A stretch of DNA of 54,220 nucleotides, taken from IMG/VR virus record IMGVR_UViG_3300020222_000028, positions 1 to 54,220 of that record, one strand, 5' to 3'. This document shows positions 20,520-28,847 of the stretch, in pieces (positions within the stretch are counted from its first letter, which is position 1; every line of letters begins with the position of its first letter). The stretch is from a virus. The position numbers and the translations under genes were made by a program. Below the pieces are notes generated by a model. That model ran no database searches and was not told where the DNA came from. It was given only the letters and a program-made list of their open reading frames with translations.

Positions 20520-21344
20520 ATGGCTAAACCAGCCAGCAGAGAAGAACTAAAACAATATTGCCTCAGAAAACTAGGTGCTCCAGTTTTAGAAATAAATGTT
20601 GATGATGATCAACTAGAAGATTTGATTGATGATGCTCTACAATATTTTAATGAGCGTCATTTTGATGGCATGGAAAAACTATATTTGAAGCACAAGTTTA
20701 CAGAGGCAGAACTAGAAAGATTTAGAGAAGAAAACACCATTCATACATCAGATGACGGAAGTGAGTGGGAAGAAAGAAACAACTATATTGAACTTCCAGA
20801 TCATATCGTTGGTATCGAAAGAGTTTTTTCTTTGTCTATGACTGCTCTACGTTCTGACTTTTTTGGATTTGGAAACCAGTATTTCCTGATGGATATGTTT
20901 TCTTTAAACGCTGGTTACTCCTTAGGTAATGTTGATTTAGTTAACTACTATATGTTTAAACAATATTTTGAAACACTCGATATGGTTTTGAACAGTGGTG
21001 CTATTATTCAATGCAGATTTACAAAAAGAAACGGTAAACTTTTTATTGACTACAATCCTAAAGTATTGCAACAAGATAACTACTTTATTGTAGAATGTCA
21101 TCGTCTTCTCAATCCAGCAGATGCACCAAAAGTTTGGAATGATTGGTTTTTAAAAAGATATGTAACTGCATTGTTTAAAAAACAATGGGGTCAAAACTTA
21201 ATCAAGTTCAATGGCGTTCAACTTCCTGGCGGTGTTTCTATTAATGGAAGAGAACTTTTCGAAGATGCACTAAGAGAGATTGATGAGCTAGAAAGCAGAA
21301 TGATTTCTGATTATGAACTTCCACCACTAGACGCAATAGGATAA
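20520..21344 (+). CDS. gp13: Neck protein gp13
   Basis: The 274-residue length and the position directly before 14 and 15 fit T4-like gp13, which joins the DNA-filled head to the tail. The N-terminal region has the family-like stretch REELKQYCLRKLGAP (residues 6-20) followed by an acidic DDDQLEDLIDDALQYFNERH helix. The ATG at 20520 directly follows the terminator T-tract, and the ribosome site is AGAGG in the hairpin arm, nine bases away. Gene 14 starts one base after the stop. The call rests on family resemblance and strict gene order; confidence is high. Confidence 0.88.
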   Translation: MAKPASREELKQYCLRKLGAPVLEINVDDDQLEDLIDDALQYFNERHFDGMEKLYLKHKFTEAELERFREENTIHTSDDGSEWEERNNYIELPDHIVGIERVFSLSMTALRSDFFGFGNQYFLMDMFSLNAGYSLGNVDLVNYYMFKQYFETLDMVLNSGAIIQCRFTKRNGKLFIDYNPKVLQQDNYFIVECHRLLNPADAPKVWNDWFLKRYVTALFKKQWGQNLIKFNGVQLPGGVSINGRELFEDALREIDELESRMISDYELPPLDAIG

Positions 21345-21345
21345 T

Positions 21346-22245
21346 ATGTCAAAGAGCGTTTATTTTCCACAATACGGTGGAGTCAATACCGAACAAAGTT
21401 TAGTTCAGGATTTAGTTGATGAACAGATTCATCTGTTTGGAATGGATTTATTTTACATTCCAAAAACTATGTTGATTGATAGAAGTTTGAATGATGTCGT
21501 TTTAAACGAGTTTAGAGAAGCTCATCTTATAGAAATGATGTTAATCAACGTAGAAGGATTTGGTGGTTCTGGCGCAGTTGCGATGAGTAAGTTTGGATTA
21601 AAGTTATCTGATGAAATCACACTTGCTGTATCAAAAAGAAAGTGGTCATTGAAACCAGATTTAATGAGTTCTACATCTGTGCCTGGAAGACCAAATGAAG
21701 GTGATTTAATTTATGTTCCAATGACGAAGAACATTTATGAGATTAAGTTTGTAGAAAGAGAAGTTCCATTTTATCAGTTAGGTAAAAACTATATTTTTGC
21801 TTTGACATGCGAACTACTACAAAATGCGGATAATCTATTTGATACAGGTAATGAGGACATTGATGATTACAAAAAAGAAAACTATGTTTTTCCAGTATAT
21901 CTAAAAGCAGGTGGTGTTGGCAACTATGCTATTGGAGAGCAAGTTCAACAATCATATACTTTAGGCGGTTCATCTGTAGTCGTAACTGCGACTGTTGCCG
22001 CTTGGAATGCCCCAACTAGAAAATTAGATTTAACGTATATCGATGGAGTATTGCAACAAAATGTAGAACTTGAAGGACTAGATAGTAACTCTACGTGGGA
22101 AGTTGAATCATTTTCAACTATTGATTTTGATATCGATAACTTCGATAATGCTCAGAATAAATACTACGAAGATAAAGCCGATGAGATTCTGGACTTTAGT
22201 GAAGGAAATCCATTTGGTGAGTTTGGAGATATGGGAGTATTCTAA
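21346..22245 (+). CDS. gp14: Neck protein gp14
   Basis: This 299-residue protein lies between gp13 and gp15. In T4 the gp13/gp14 complex forms the head-to-tail connector. The sequence begins MSKSVYFPQYGGVNTEQSLV, typical of gp14 in cyanophages, and ends in an acidic stretch with NPFGEFGDMGVF. No catalytic motif is expected or seen. The ribosome site AGGA overlaps the end of 13. The stop overlaps the start of 15 by one base (TAATG), implying translational coupling. Confidence 0.87.
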   Translation: MSKSVYFPQYGGVNTEQSLVQDLVDEQIHLFGMDLFYIPKTMLIDRSLNDVVLNEFREAHLIEMMLINVEGFGGSGAVAMSKFGLKLSDEITLAVSKRKWSLKPDLMSSTSVPGRPNEGDLIYVPMTKNIYEIKFVEREVPFYQLGKNYIFALTCELLQNADNLFDTGNEDIDDYKKENYVFPVYLKAGGVGNYAIGEQVQQSYTLGGSSVVVTATVAAWNAPTRKLDLTYIDGVLQQNVELEGLDSNSTWEVESFSTIDFDIDNFDNAQNKYYEDKADEILDFSEGNPFGEFGDMGVF

Positions 22246-23042
22246 TGTTAGGACAATATTATTATCACGAAATCATAAAGAAAAACGTCAAAGCTTTTGG
22301 AACCCTTTTTAATAATATTCAGATTGTTAAAAAAGATCCACAAACAGGTGATGTTATTCGGCAAGAAAAAGTTCCTCTTGCGTATGGACCTAAGAGTAAG
22401 TTCTTAGCCAGACTAGAACAAGATCCAAGTACAGAACGTAAAGTAAGTATTACGATGCCTCGCATCTCTTTTGAGATGACTGATATCACTTATGATTCAT
22501 CTAGAAAAACTTCTCCCATACAAAAATATAAACTGAGTGATACTGGTGAGAGTGTGAAGGTTCAGTATATGCCTGTTCCATATAATCTCAGATTTGAACT
22601 CGGAATACTTTCAAAAACCCAAGATGACGCATTGCAGATTTTAGAACAGATTCTGCCATTTTTTCAACCATCTTTTAATGTGACTATTATGCTCATTCCA
22701 GAAATGGAAGAGAAAAAAGATTTACCAGTAATATTAAATGGTATTTCATATGAAGATGATTATGAAGATGACATGATGCAAAGAAGAAGTATTACGTATA
22801 CTTTAGATTTTACTCTCAAGACTTATATGTATGGTCCTGTTAGTGATGCGGCAATCATTAAAAAAGCAACTGTGTTTGAAAATCTTGGAGATTTTAATGA
22901 ACATCGCAGATTTCTCAAGTATGAGGTTACTCCAGAAGCTATTACTGATTTAAATAATGATGGAGTTATTGATTCGACAGATGATAGCTTACTCATGCCA
23001 GACGATGACTTTGGATTCAATGAAGGCATTACACTACTATGA
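22245..23042 (+). CDS. gp15: Tail sheath stabiliser and completion protein gp15
   Basis: Length (265 residues), start (MLGQYYYHEIIKKNVKAFGT) and position fit gp15, which caps the upper end of the tail sheath and docks it to the neck. The stretch FNNIQIVKKD then KVPLAYGPKSKFLARL (residues about 22-60) is conserved in the T4-like family as I know it. The C-terminus contains a DLNNDGVIDSTDDSL stretch that resembles an EF-hand/dockerin calcium loop (residues about 241-255). The gene overlaps 14 by one base and 16 by four (ATGA). Confidence 0.88.
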   Translation: MLGQYYYHEIIKKNVKAFGTLFNNIQIVKKDPQTGDVIRQEKVPLAYGPKSKFLARLEQDPSTERKVSITMPRISFEMTDITYDSSRKTSPIQKYKLSDTGESVKVQYMPVPYNLRFELGILSKTQDDALQILEQILPFFQPSFNVTIMLIPEMEEKKDLPVILNGISYEDDYEDDMMQRRSITYTLDFTLKTYMYGPVSDAAIIKKATVFENLGDFNEHRRFLKYEVTPEAITDLNNDGVIDSTDDSLLMPDDDFGFNEGITLL

Positions 23043-23452
23043 ACGAGTTTGAAAAAAATATGGAAGAAATCTTTGAGATTGATATAGCACCTATAGAAAA
23101 AACTACTGAAATGATTACGCAAGCAAATAGTGAAGTATCTGTTGATGCCAACAAAGATTATGAATATACCAGAGGAGAGTTATACAGGCTCATCTCACAG
23201 GGTCAGGAAGCGGTTCAGGGAGCGTTAGAGGTCGCACAGGAGTCTGGGCACCCTAGGGCGTATGAGGTCGCTGTGAACGCTATGAAGCAGGTCTCAGACA
23301 TGACTGACAAACTGATAGACCTTCAGCATAAAATGAAGAATCTCGGTAAAGAAGATAAGAAATCAACTCCAACTACTGTCAATAATACTATGTTTATTGG
23401 CACAACTGCAGATCTTCAGAAGATGATTAAAGATGCTGCTAAGAATAAATAG
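23039..23452 (+). CDS. gp16: Terminase small subunit gp16
   Basis: This 137-residue helical protein follows gp15 with an ATGA overlap, the usual place of gene 16. T4 gp16 is a ring-forming DNA-recognition subunit that regulates the large terminase during packaging. The central stretch GELYRLISQGQEAVQGALEV and the following MKQVSDMTDKLIDLQHKM look like the helical oligomerisation core. The tail after residue 105 is Lys/Thr-rich. Unlike T4, where 16 and 17 adjoin, three small genes and a promoter separate it from 17 here. Confidence 0.85.
   Translation: MNEFEKNMEEIFEIDIAPIEKTTEMITQANSEVSVDANKDYEYTRGELYRLISQGQEAVQGALEVAQESGHPRAYEVAVNAMKQVSDMTDKLIDLQHKMKNLGKEDKKSTPTTVNNTMFIGTTADLQKMIKDAAKNK
23444..23451 (+). 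promoter_or_regulatory. Possible late promoter AATAAATA
   Basis: AATAAATA overlaps the end of gene 16 and lies 22 bases before the start at 23473. The context is A/T-rich, so chance occurrence is plausible. Confidence 0.35.
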
Positions 23453-23472
23453 AAAATAAACGGTAAGTAATA

Positions 23473-23748
23473 ATGAGATTAAAGATTTTAGGAACGGAAG
23501 TAGCACTTCCAACTACATCAGGCACAGCAACTACTGTTGGTGGAGCAGTAGAAGTTCGTCTTGTACATGATGCTGGCGGCAATCAAACACATTTAATAAC
23601 CATCACTGATGGAGAAGCATCACCAACAACGGTAGCAACTTTTAGTATGACTCCAAGTGAATCTTTAGTAATCAGAAAACTACCTACTCAAAAAATCTAT
23701 GCATCAAATGATGATGTAAGAGCTGTAGCAGTTTCGTATCAATCATGA
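23473..23748 (+). CDS. Conserved small phage protein between 16 and 17 (91 residues)
   Basis: The protein MRLKILGTEVALPTTSGTAT... has a beta-rich pattern (VEVRLVHDAGG, HLITITDGEASPTTVATF, SLVIRKLPTQKIYAS). Its length and composition resemble a small beta-sandwich virion protein. I recall similar proteins at this place in cyanophages but cannot name a function. The stop overlaps the next start (ATGA at 23745). It is probably a minor structural component. Confidence 0.65.
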   Translation: MRLKILGTEVALPTTSGTATTVGGAVEVRLVHDAGGNQTHLITITDGEASPTTVATFSMTPSESLVIRKLPTQKIYASNDDVRAVAVSYQS

Positions 23749-24248
23749 AAACTTTTAAACAACTCAAAGAATCACTTTCAGAAAATCATGTAGCAGTTGC
23801 CATGGGCAGAGAGATTGATGATGAAGGCGGAATGATTATGAGTCAACTAGACACGATTGATAACGCAGTGCAGCGTCTACGTGGTGTAGTGCAAGACCCT
23901 AAGATGCAACTTCCTGGTTGGGTTCAATCCAAAGTCACTCTTGCTTGCGACTACATTGATACTGCTGCCGATTATATGACTAGTAAGACTGAAGAGTATG
24001 TTGCTGAGGGGGCTGCTTGGACTAAAAAATCGGGTAAAAATTCCGAAGGTGGTTTAAATGAAAAGGGAAGAAAATCTTACGAGCGTGAGAATCCTGGAAG
24101 CGACCTTAAGGCACCTTCAAAAAAGGTTGGAAATCCCCGTAGGAAGAGTTTCTGTGCAAGAATGAAAGGTATGCGTAAGAGACAAAAAGATAGCAATAAC
24201 ACTGGAGAAGACCGTCTATCTAAATCGCTTCGTGCGTGGAACTGCTGA
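23745..24248 (+). CDS. DUF6321-like protein with basic C-terminus (167 residues)
   Basis: The first 85 residues are helical (VAVAMGREIDDEGGMIMSQL, then ACDYIDTAADYM). The second half is strongly basic and reads KKSGKNSEGGLNEKGRKSY, ENPGSDLKAPSKKVGNPRRK, SFCARMKGMRKRQK and a final LSKSLRAWNC. That second half matches a widespread phage domain of unknown function that I believe is DUF6321. Basic, Gly-rich and Cys-containing, it could bind nucleic acid, but that is inferred. It overlaps the previous gene by four bases. After it comes a gap with a host-type promoter, so it probably ends the gene 13 transcript. Confidence 0.7.
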   Translation: MKTFKQLKESLSENHVAVAMGREIDDEGGMIMSQLDTIDNAVQRLRGVVQDPKMQLPGWVQSKVTLACDYIDTAADYMTSKTEEYVAEGAAWTKKSGKNSEGGLNEKGRKSYERENPGSDLKAPSKKVGNPRRKSFCARMKGMRKRQKDSNNTGEDRLSKSLRAWNC

Positions 24249-24280
24249 CATTTCTCCACAAAACCATATCATTTGTTACT

Positions 24281-24308
24281 TAACAAACATTCTTTTTCAT
24301 ATATAATA
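24281..24308 (+). promoter_or_regulatory. Host-type (sigma70-like) promoter before the terminase genes
   Basis: TTAACA (24281-24286), a 16-base spacer and TATAAT (24303-24308) match the bacterial consensus at 11 of 12 positions. The inverted repeat TTTGTT/AACAAA (24273-24278 with 24283-24288) overlaps the -35 box and could be an operator. It would drive the 79-residue zinc protein and gene 17. Confidence 0.65.
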
Positions 24309-24333
24309 TCATTACAATATCAAGCTAAGACAC

Positions 24334-24573
24334 ATGGATACTAAAACCTGCCCCAAATGCGGGGCGTGCTGGATTGGTGGTCAGCATTTTTGGTCTGGCA
24401 CTACCAAGAAAGGCAGCGAGACAGAGCTTGCTAGTTTAGTTTGTGATAACAAAAGAATGAATGATGACAGATGCATCAACCCAGCAAAAGGAACAACAGC
24501 GGGTGATGGTTGGAAAAAAAGGTTAAATACATTTAAGAGTTTAGAAAGAGATTTAGAAAAAACAAATGAGTGA
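24334..24573 (+). CDS. Small Cys-rich (zinc-ribbon-like) phage protein, 79 residues
   Basis: Residues 6-12 read C-P-K-C-G-A-C, followed by WIGGQHFWSGTTKKG, a lone Cys at 37 and Cys 47 in DDRCINPAKG. I recall this pattern as a conserved cyanophage protein of unknown role. The CxxC and later cysteines could bind one zinc ion. The start lies about 20 bases downstream of the predicted transcription start, with only a weak TAAG ribosome site. The stop overlaps gene 17 by eight bases, so the two are probably coupled. A link to packaging is inferred from position only. Confidence 0.7.
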   Translation: MDTKTCPKCGACWIGGQHFWSGTTKKGSETELASLVCDNKRMNDDRCINPAKGTTAGDGWKKRLNTFKSLERDLEKTNE

Positions 24574-26227
24574 TGCAGTATATCTTGGTAATCCTAATCT
24601 AAAAAAAGCGAATACCGCTATTAGTTTTACAAAGGAACAAGTTGAAGAGTTCATCAAATGTAAAGATGACCCAGTTTACTTCGCAAAAAACTATGTAAAG
24701 ATTATCTCACTGGATGAGGGTCTTGTTCCTTTTGACATGTATGATTTCCAAGAGAAACTTATTGAAAATTTTCACAATCATAGATTTAATATAGCTAAAC
24801 TTCCAAGACAGACAGGAAAATCCACAACGGTTATTTCCTATCTGTTGCATTATGCTGTCTTCAACGACAACATTAAGATTGCTATTCTAGCAAACAAAGC
24901 AGAAACATCAAGAGAACTTCTATCACGTTTGCAGTTGGCATATGAGAATCTACCGAAGTGGATGCAGCAAGGTATTATAGCATGGAACAAAGGTTCGATG
25001 GAACTGGATAATGGTTCCAAGATTATAGCAGCATCTACTTCATCATCCGCTGTTCGAGGTAACTCTTTCAACATCATCTTCCTTGACGAGTTTGCGTTCG
25101 TTCCAAACCACATTGCCGAGCAGTTCTTCTCCTCTGTATATCCTACCATCTCGTCTGGTAAGAAGACAAAGGTGATTATTATTTCTACCCCACAGGGTAT
25201 GAATATGTTCTACAAGCTATGGCATGACGCAGAGCGTGAGAAGAACGGTTACGTGCCCCTGGAAGTGCATTGGAGTCAAGTTCCTGGCAGAGATGCCAAG
25301 TGGAAGGAAGAGACCATTAGAAACACCTCAGAGAGGCAGTTTACACAAGAGTTTGAATGTGAGTTCTTGGGATCGGTTGATACTCTTATCACGGCGTCTA
25401 AGCTGCGCTCTATGGTTTATGATGACCCATTGCATACTAACAAGGGATTGTCTGTTTACGAGGACGTAATAGATGACCATGATTATATTATGACCGTTGA
25501 CGTATCCCGTGGAACCAACAATGATTACTCCGCTTTTGTTGTATTTGATATTACCACTCTACCTTGGAAGGTAGTTGCCAAGTATCGAAACAATGAAATC
25601 AAACCAATCCTGTTTCCTAACATTATTGAGCAAGTTGCCAAAAACTATAACAAGGCATACATTTTAGCAGAAGTCAATGACATTGGAGAACAGGTCACAA
25701 ATATTCTTCACTATGACTTGGAGTATCCCAACATTCTGATGTGTGCTATGCGAGGTAGAGCAGGTCAGATTGTGGGTCAAGGATTCTCTGGCACCAAATC
25801 TCAGATGGGGTTGAAGATGTCTAAGGTGACTAAAAAAGTTGGGTGCTCAAACCTCAAGACATTGATTGAAGATGATAAGTTATTAATATCTGATTATGAA
25901 ATCATCAGTGAGTTGACAACATTCATTCAAAAAAATCAATCGTTTGAAGCTGATGACGGATACAATGATGACCTCGTGATGTGTCTGGTTCTTTTTGCGT
26001 GGTTGGCAGTTCAACCTTACTTTAGGGAGATGACTGATAATGATGTTCGTAAGAGAATCTACGAAGAACAGAAGAATCAGATTGAACAAGACATGGCACC
26101 GTTTGGATTTATATCAGATGGTATTATAGACGCCGAAGAAAAGTTTGTAGATGAAGATGGAAACATTTGGTATACCGATGGTTATGGAAATCCTTATGCA
26201 GATGTAGAGTACATGTTGGGATTCTAA
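24566..26227 (+). CDS. gp17: Terminase large subunit gp17 (packaging ATPase-nuclease)
   Basis: This is the DNA-packaging motor and headful nuclease. The Walker A variant is P-R-Q-T-G-K-S (residues 80-86), as in T4-like terminases. Walker B plus the catalytic Glu are IIFLDE (170-175), and STPQG (208-212) fits the coupling motif. The RNase-H-like nuclease domain shows Asp312 (VDVSRG), Glu369 (LAEVND) and Asp468/469 (YNDDLV). The 553-residue length is slightly below T4's 610. The start overlaps the zinc-protein gene by eight bases and the stop overlaps the next gene (TAATG). Having a host-type promoter upstream, rather than a nearby late box, is unusual. Confidence 0.95.
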   Translation: MSDAVYLGNPNLKKANTAISFTKEQVEEFIKCKDDPVYFAKNYVKIISLDEGLVPFDMYDFQEKLIENFHNHRFNIAKLPRQTGKSTTVISYLLHYAVFNDNIKIAILANKAETSRELLSRLQLAYENLPKWMQQGIIAWNKGSMELDNGSKIIAASTSSSAVRGNSFNIIFLDEFAFVPNHIAEQFFSSVYPTISSGKKTKVIIISTPQGMNMFYKLWHDAEREKNGYVPLEVHWSQVPGRDAKWKEETIRNTSERQFTQEFECEFLGSVDTLITASKLRSMVYDDPLHTNKGLSVYEDVIDDHDYIMTVDVSRGTNNDYSAFVVFDITTLPWKVVAKYRNNEIKPILFPNIIEQVAKNYNKAYILAEVNDIGEQVTNILHYDLEYPNILMCAMRGRAGQIVGQGFSGTKSQMGLKMSKVTKKVGCSNLKTLIEDDKLLISDYEIISELTTFIQKNQSFEADDGYNDDLVMCLVLFAWLAVQPYFREMTDNDVRKRIYEEQKNQIEQDMAPFGFISDGIIDAEEKFVDEDGNIWYTDGYGNPYADVEYMLGF

Positions 26228-26460
26228 TGGAACAAGAAGATCAGTTTTCTCTAGAGATAGAACACTTGCTTTTCAAAGAAAGAACTTGTAAAGTTTGTGG
26301 AGAAACCAAAGATCTTTTATCGGATTTTTATTTAACTAGAAAATCAAAAAGATATTTGCCATCTTCATATTCATATGAGTGTAAAGATTGCACCGTAAAT
26401 AGAATACTTTCTAAAAGAACCAAAACCATACATAAAGAATATGAATACCCTGACTGGTGA
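26227..26460 (+). CDS. Small two-CxxC zinc-finger protein after gp17 (77 residues)
   Basis: The start at 26227 overlaps the gene 17 stop (TAATG). The reading frame also runs 60 bases upstream, but that part lies inside gene 17. Cys21-K-V-Cys24-G-E-T-K-D-L-L-S-D-F-Y and Cys52-K-D-Cys55 form a treble-clef-like zinc site. This pattern is common in small phage proteins and in the N-terminal part of HNH-type nucleases, but no His-Asn-His motif follows. The C-terminus is basic (SKRTKTIHK). It may be a DNA-binding accessory or a nuclease remnant; the role is unknown. Confidence 0.68.
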   Translation: MEQEDQFSLEIEHLLFKERTCKVCGETKDLLSDFYLTRKSKRYLPSSYSYECKDCTVNRILSKRTKTIHKEYEYPDW

Positions 26461-26463
26461 CTA

Positions 26464-26483
26464 GTTCATGCATCGTTCATGCA
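26464..26483 (+). repeat. Two GTTCATGCA direct repeats, one helical turn apart
   Basis: GTTCATGCA occurs at 26464-26472 and 26475-26483, an 11-base period. The pair lies about 30 bases upstream of the late promoter of the sheath gene, in the only gene-free stretch there. It could be a protein-binding site; nothing else in the sequence shows this. Confidence 0.5.
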
Positions 26484-26511
26484 AAAATTCTCGATTTGAA
26501 ATACTCATTTT

Positions 26512-26519
26512 CATAAATA
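26512..26519 (+). promoter_or_regulatory. Late promoter CATAAATA of gene 18
   Basis: CATAAATA lies 42 bases before the gene 18 ATG in a 100-base intergenic region. It is a good NATAAATA match and would drive the sheath and tube genes. Confidence 0.68.
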
Positions 26520-26560
26520 CTTTTAGATTAAAATGAACTACTTTTCACGAGGAGAAAAAC

Positions 26561-28189
26561 ATGGCAGGTCAAGTATCACCTGGAATTGTTCTTAGAGAGC
26601 GTGATTTAACAGCACAAACTATCGTCAATACTCAAGCAAATACAGCAGCACTTGTAGGTTTGTTTGAGAAAGGACCAGTTGGCGTTATTACTAATATTGC
26701 ATCAGAAAGAGAACTTCTAGACGTATTTGGGGGACCAAATACAAGTAACCACGAAGATTGGTTTACAGCTTCAACTTTTCTATCATATGGCGGACAACTA
26801 TTGATTGTTCGTATAGCACCATCAGATTCCGAAAATGCTACTGATAATGGAACTGGTGTATTGATTGCATCAAAAGATCAATACGAAGCACAATACACAA
26901 CATACAACTGGAAGTTTGCTGCAAGAACAGCTGGAGCATGGGGCAACAATCTAAAAGTTGTTATTGTAGATTACACTGCAGATTATGCAGATGCTGTTCT
27001 TTACGAAGACAACAACGGAAATGATGTAATGTGGTCAGCATTTGCTCCTGATTTTTCTTTTGCGGCAAATAATACATGCCACGTTGCCGTCTTAAATGAT
27101 GAAAACGAAGTATTGGAACTATATCAATATGTTTCTACGAATGAATCTGCATTAGATTCTGAAGGTGGTTCGATCTATTATGTAAATGTTTTAAAAAATA
27201 GATCACGTTATGTATATGCAGGAGACAACTTCACTTTAGTAAATGGAAAAGGCACTTTCAATCTAAGTGGTGGAACTGATGATTACACTGCTTCTGTTGC
27301 AGATTACACTGATGGTTATGACGTATTTTCTGATACCGAAGCAATCGACATTAATTTCATTCTAACTGGCGGCAGTCTTTCGACACAAAATGATACAGTA
27401 ACTAAAGCTCAAGCTGCAATCGCCCTTGCAACAGGAAGAAAAGATTGCATCACCTTTGTTTCCCCATATAGAAATTTTGTTGGGTTAGCATCTGCATCAG
27501 ATCAAAGAGATGCTATTATCGCATACTTTAATCAACTCGGCACTAGTAACTCATATACTATTTTTGATAGTGGATATAAGTATGTTTACGATAGATACAA
27601 TGATGTTTATCGTTACGTACCTTGCTGTGGAGATGTAGCTGGTCTTTGTGTACAAACTTCAGAAACATTAGAAGATTGGTATTCGCCTGCTGGAACACAA
27701 AGAGGCAATCTTAAAAACGTAGTTAAGTTAGCATATGTTCCAGGTAAAACCGATAGAGATAAACTCTACCAGAAAAGAATCAACCCAATCACTTCTTTTG
27801 CTGGACAAGGTGTAGTTTTATTCGGTGACAAAACTGCTTTAGCAACGCCTAGTGCATTTGATCGCATTAATGTTCGTCGTCTTTTCTTAGCTATCGAAAG
27901 AAGAATAGGAAATCTAGCAAAAAATGTTTTATTTGAACTAAACGATGAATCAACTAGAGCAACATTTTCAAATGCTGTAAGCTCATACCTCACAGAAGTA
28001 AAAGCAAAGCGTGGCGTTACCGACTTCTTAGTTGTTTGTGACGATTCCAATAATACTCCTGATGTGATTGATAGAAATGAGTTTGTTGCTGACATTTATG
28101 TAAAACCAACCAGATCTATTAACTTCATTACTCTTACTTTTGTTGCCACTCGCACTGGCGTATCATTCTCTGAAGTTGTTGGTAGATAA
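26561..28189 (+). CDS. gp18: Contractile tail sheath protein gp18
   Basis: This 542-residue protein sits between terminase and tube genes. The N-terminus MAGQVSPGIVLRERDLT and following AALVGLFEKGPVG match phage sheath proteins. The C-terminal part has the conserved sheath features PITSFAGQGVVLFGDKT, FDRINVRRLFLAIER and a final FVATRTGVSFSEVVGR strand, which inserts into neighbouring subunits in sheath assembly. It is shorter than T4 gp18 (659), as usual in cyanophages that lack part of the protruding domain. A strong GAGGAG ribosome site precedes the ATG. It polymerises around the gp19 tube and contracts on infection. Confidence 0.95.
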   Translation: MAGQVSPGIVLRERDLTAQTIVNTQANTAALVGLFEKGPVGVITNIASERELLDVFGGPNTSNHEDWFTASTFLSYGGQLLIVRIAPSDSENATDNGTGVLIASKDQYEAQYTTYNWKFAARTAGAWGNNLKVVIVDYTADYADAVLYEDNNGNDVMWSAFAPDFSFAANNTCHVAVLNDENEVLELYQYVSTNESALDSEGGSIYYVNVLKNRSRYVYAGDNFTLVNGKGTFNLSGGTDDYTASVADYTDGYDVFSDTEAIDINFILTGGSLSTQNDTVTKAQAAIALATGRKDCITFVSPYRNFVGLASASDQRDAIIAYFNQLGTSNSYTIFDSGYKYVYDRYNDVYRYVPCCGDVAGLCVQTSETLEDWYSPAGTQRGNLKNVVKLAYVPGKTDRDKLYQKRINPITSFAGQGVVLFGDKTALATPSAFDRINVRRLFLAIERRIGNLAKNVLFELNDESTRATFSNAVSSYLTEVKAKRGVTDFLVVCDDSNNTPDVIDRNEFVADIYVKPTRSINFITLTFVATRTGVSFSEVVGR

Positions 28190-28223
28190 TAAAAATCATT
28201 CTAGTTTTACGAGGTAACAAAAA

Positions 28224-28817
28224 ATGGCAATCACAAGTAGTATTCAAACTTTTTTAAATAATGTACAAAATGGTGTAAGACCAAATCTTTATGAAGTCGA
28301 TTTCAGTTTCCCTGGGGAAACATCTTTAGCCGATGACGCCACCGATCAGTTAAGTGGACTGCTCTGCAAAGCAGCAGCATTACCTGCTTCTAACTTAGGC
28401 GTTATTGAAGTTCCTTTTCGTGGCAGAACTGTGAAAATTGCGGGGGACCGCACCTTTGATACATGGACTGCAACATTCATCAACGATAGAAACTTCGCTA
28501 TTCGCGGAGCTATGGAACAATGGATGGAAGCTATTAACGCACATGAAAAGAATAGTGCTACTCTTGTTCTCCCAGATACAACAAGTGGATATCTAGCAAA
28601 CATTCTAGTTAAGCAACTAGAAAGAGATGACAGTGCAGGTGGTGCTGTAAAAACTGTTTATAAACTATGGGGATGTTTCCCAACTAATATTTCTCAAATC
28701 GATCTTGCTTATGATAGCAATGATCAGATTGAAGATTTTACAGTTGAGTTTCAGATTCAATACTGGACTCGCGGCGATGCTGATCCATATACAAATATTA
28801 TCCAAGGACAAGCCTGA
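28224..28817 (+). CDS. gp19: Tail tube protein gp19
   Basis: Length (197 residues), start (MAITSSIQTFLNNVQNGVRPN) and position directly after the sheath gene identify the tube subunit, which stacks as hexamer rings to form the DNA channel. The motif LCKAAALPASNLG then EVPFRGRTVKIAGDRTFDTW (residues about 48-83) is a hallmark of T4-like tube proteins. The ribosome site is ACGAGG. It is probably co-transcribed with 18 from the CATAAATA at 26512. A GATAAATA box overlaps its stop. Confidence 0.95.
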   Translation: MAITSSIQTFLNNVQNGVRPNLYEVDFSFPGETSLADDATDQLSGLLCKAAALPASNLGVIEVPFRGRTVKIAGDRTFDTWTATFINDRNFAIRGAMEQWMEAINAHEKNSATLVLPDTTSGYLANILVKQLERDDSAGGAVKTVYKLWGCFPTNISQIDLAYDSNDQIEDFTVEFQIQYWTRGDADPYTNIIQGQA

Positions 28818-28823
28818 TAAATA
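28816..28823 (+). promoter_or_regulatory. Late promoter variant GATAAATA of gene 20
   Basis: GATAAATA overlaps the gene 19 stop codon and lies 25 bases before the gene 20 ATG, with the spacing seen at the other late boxes here. Confidence 0.55.
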
Positions 28824-28847
28824 TCAATAAAGTGAGTAAGTTTAAAC

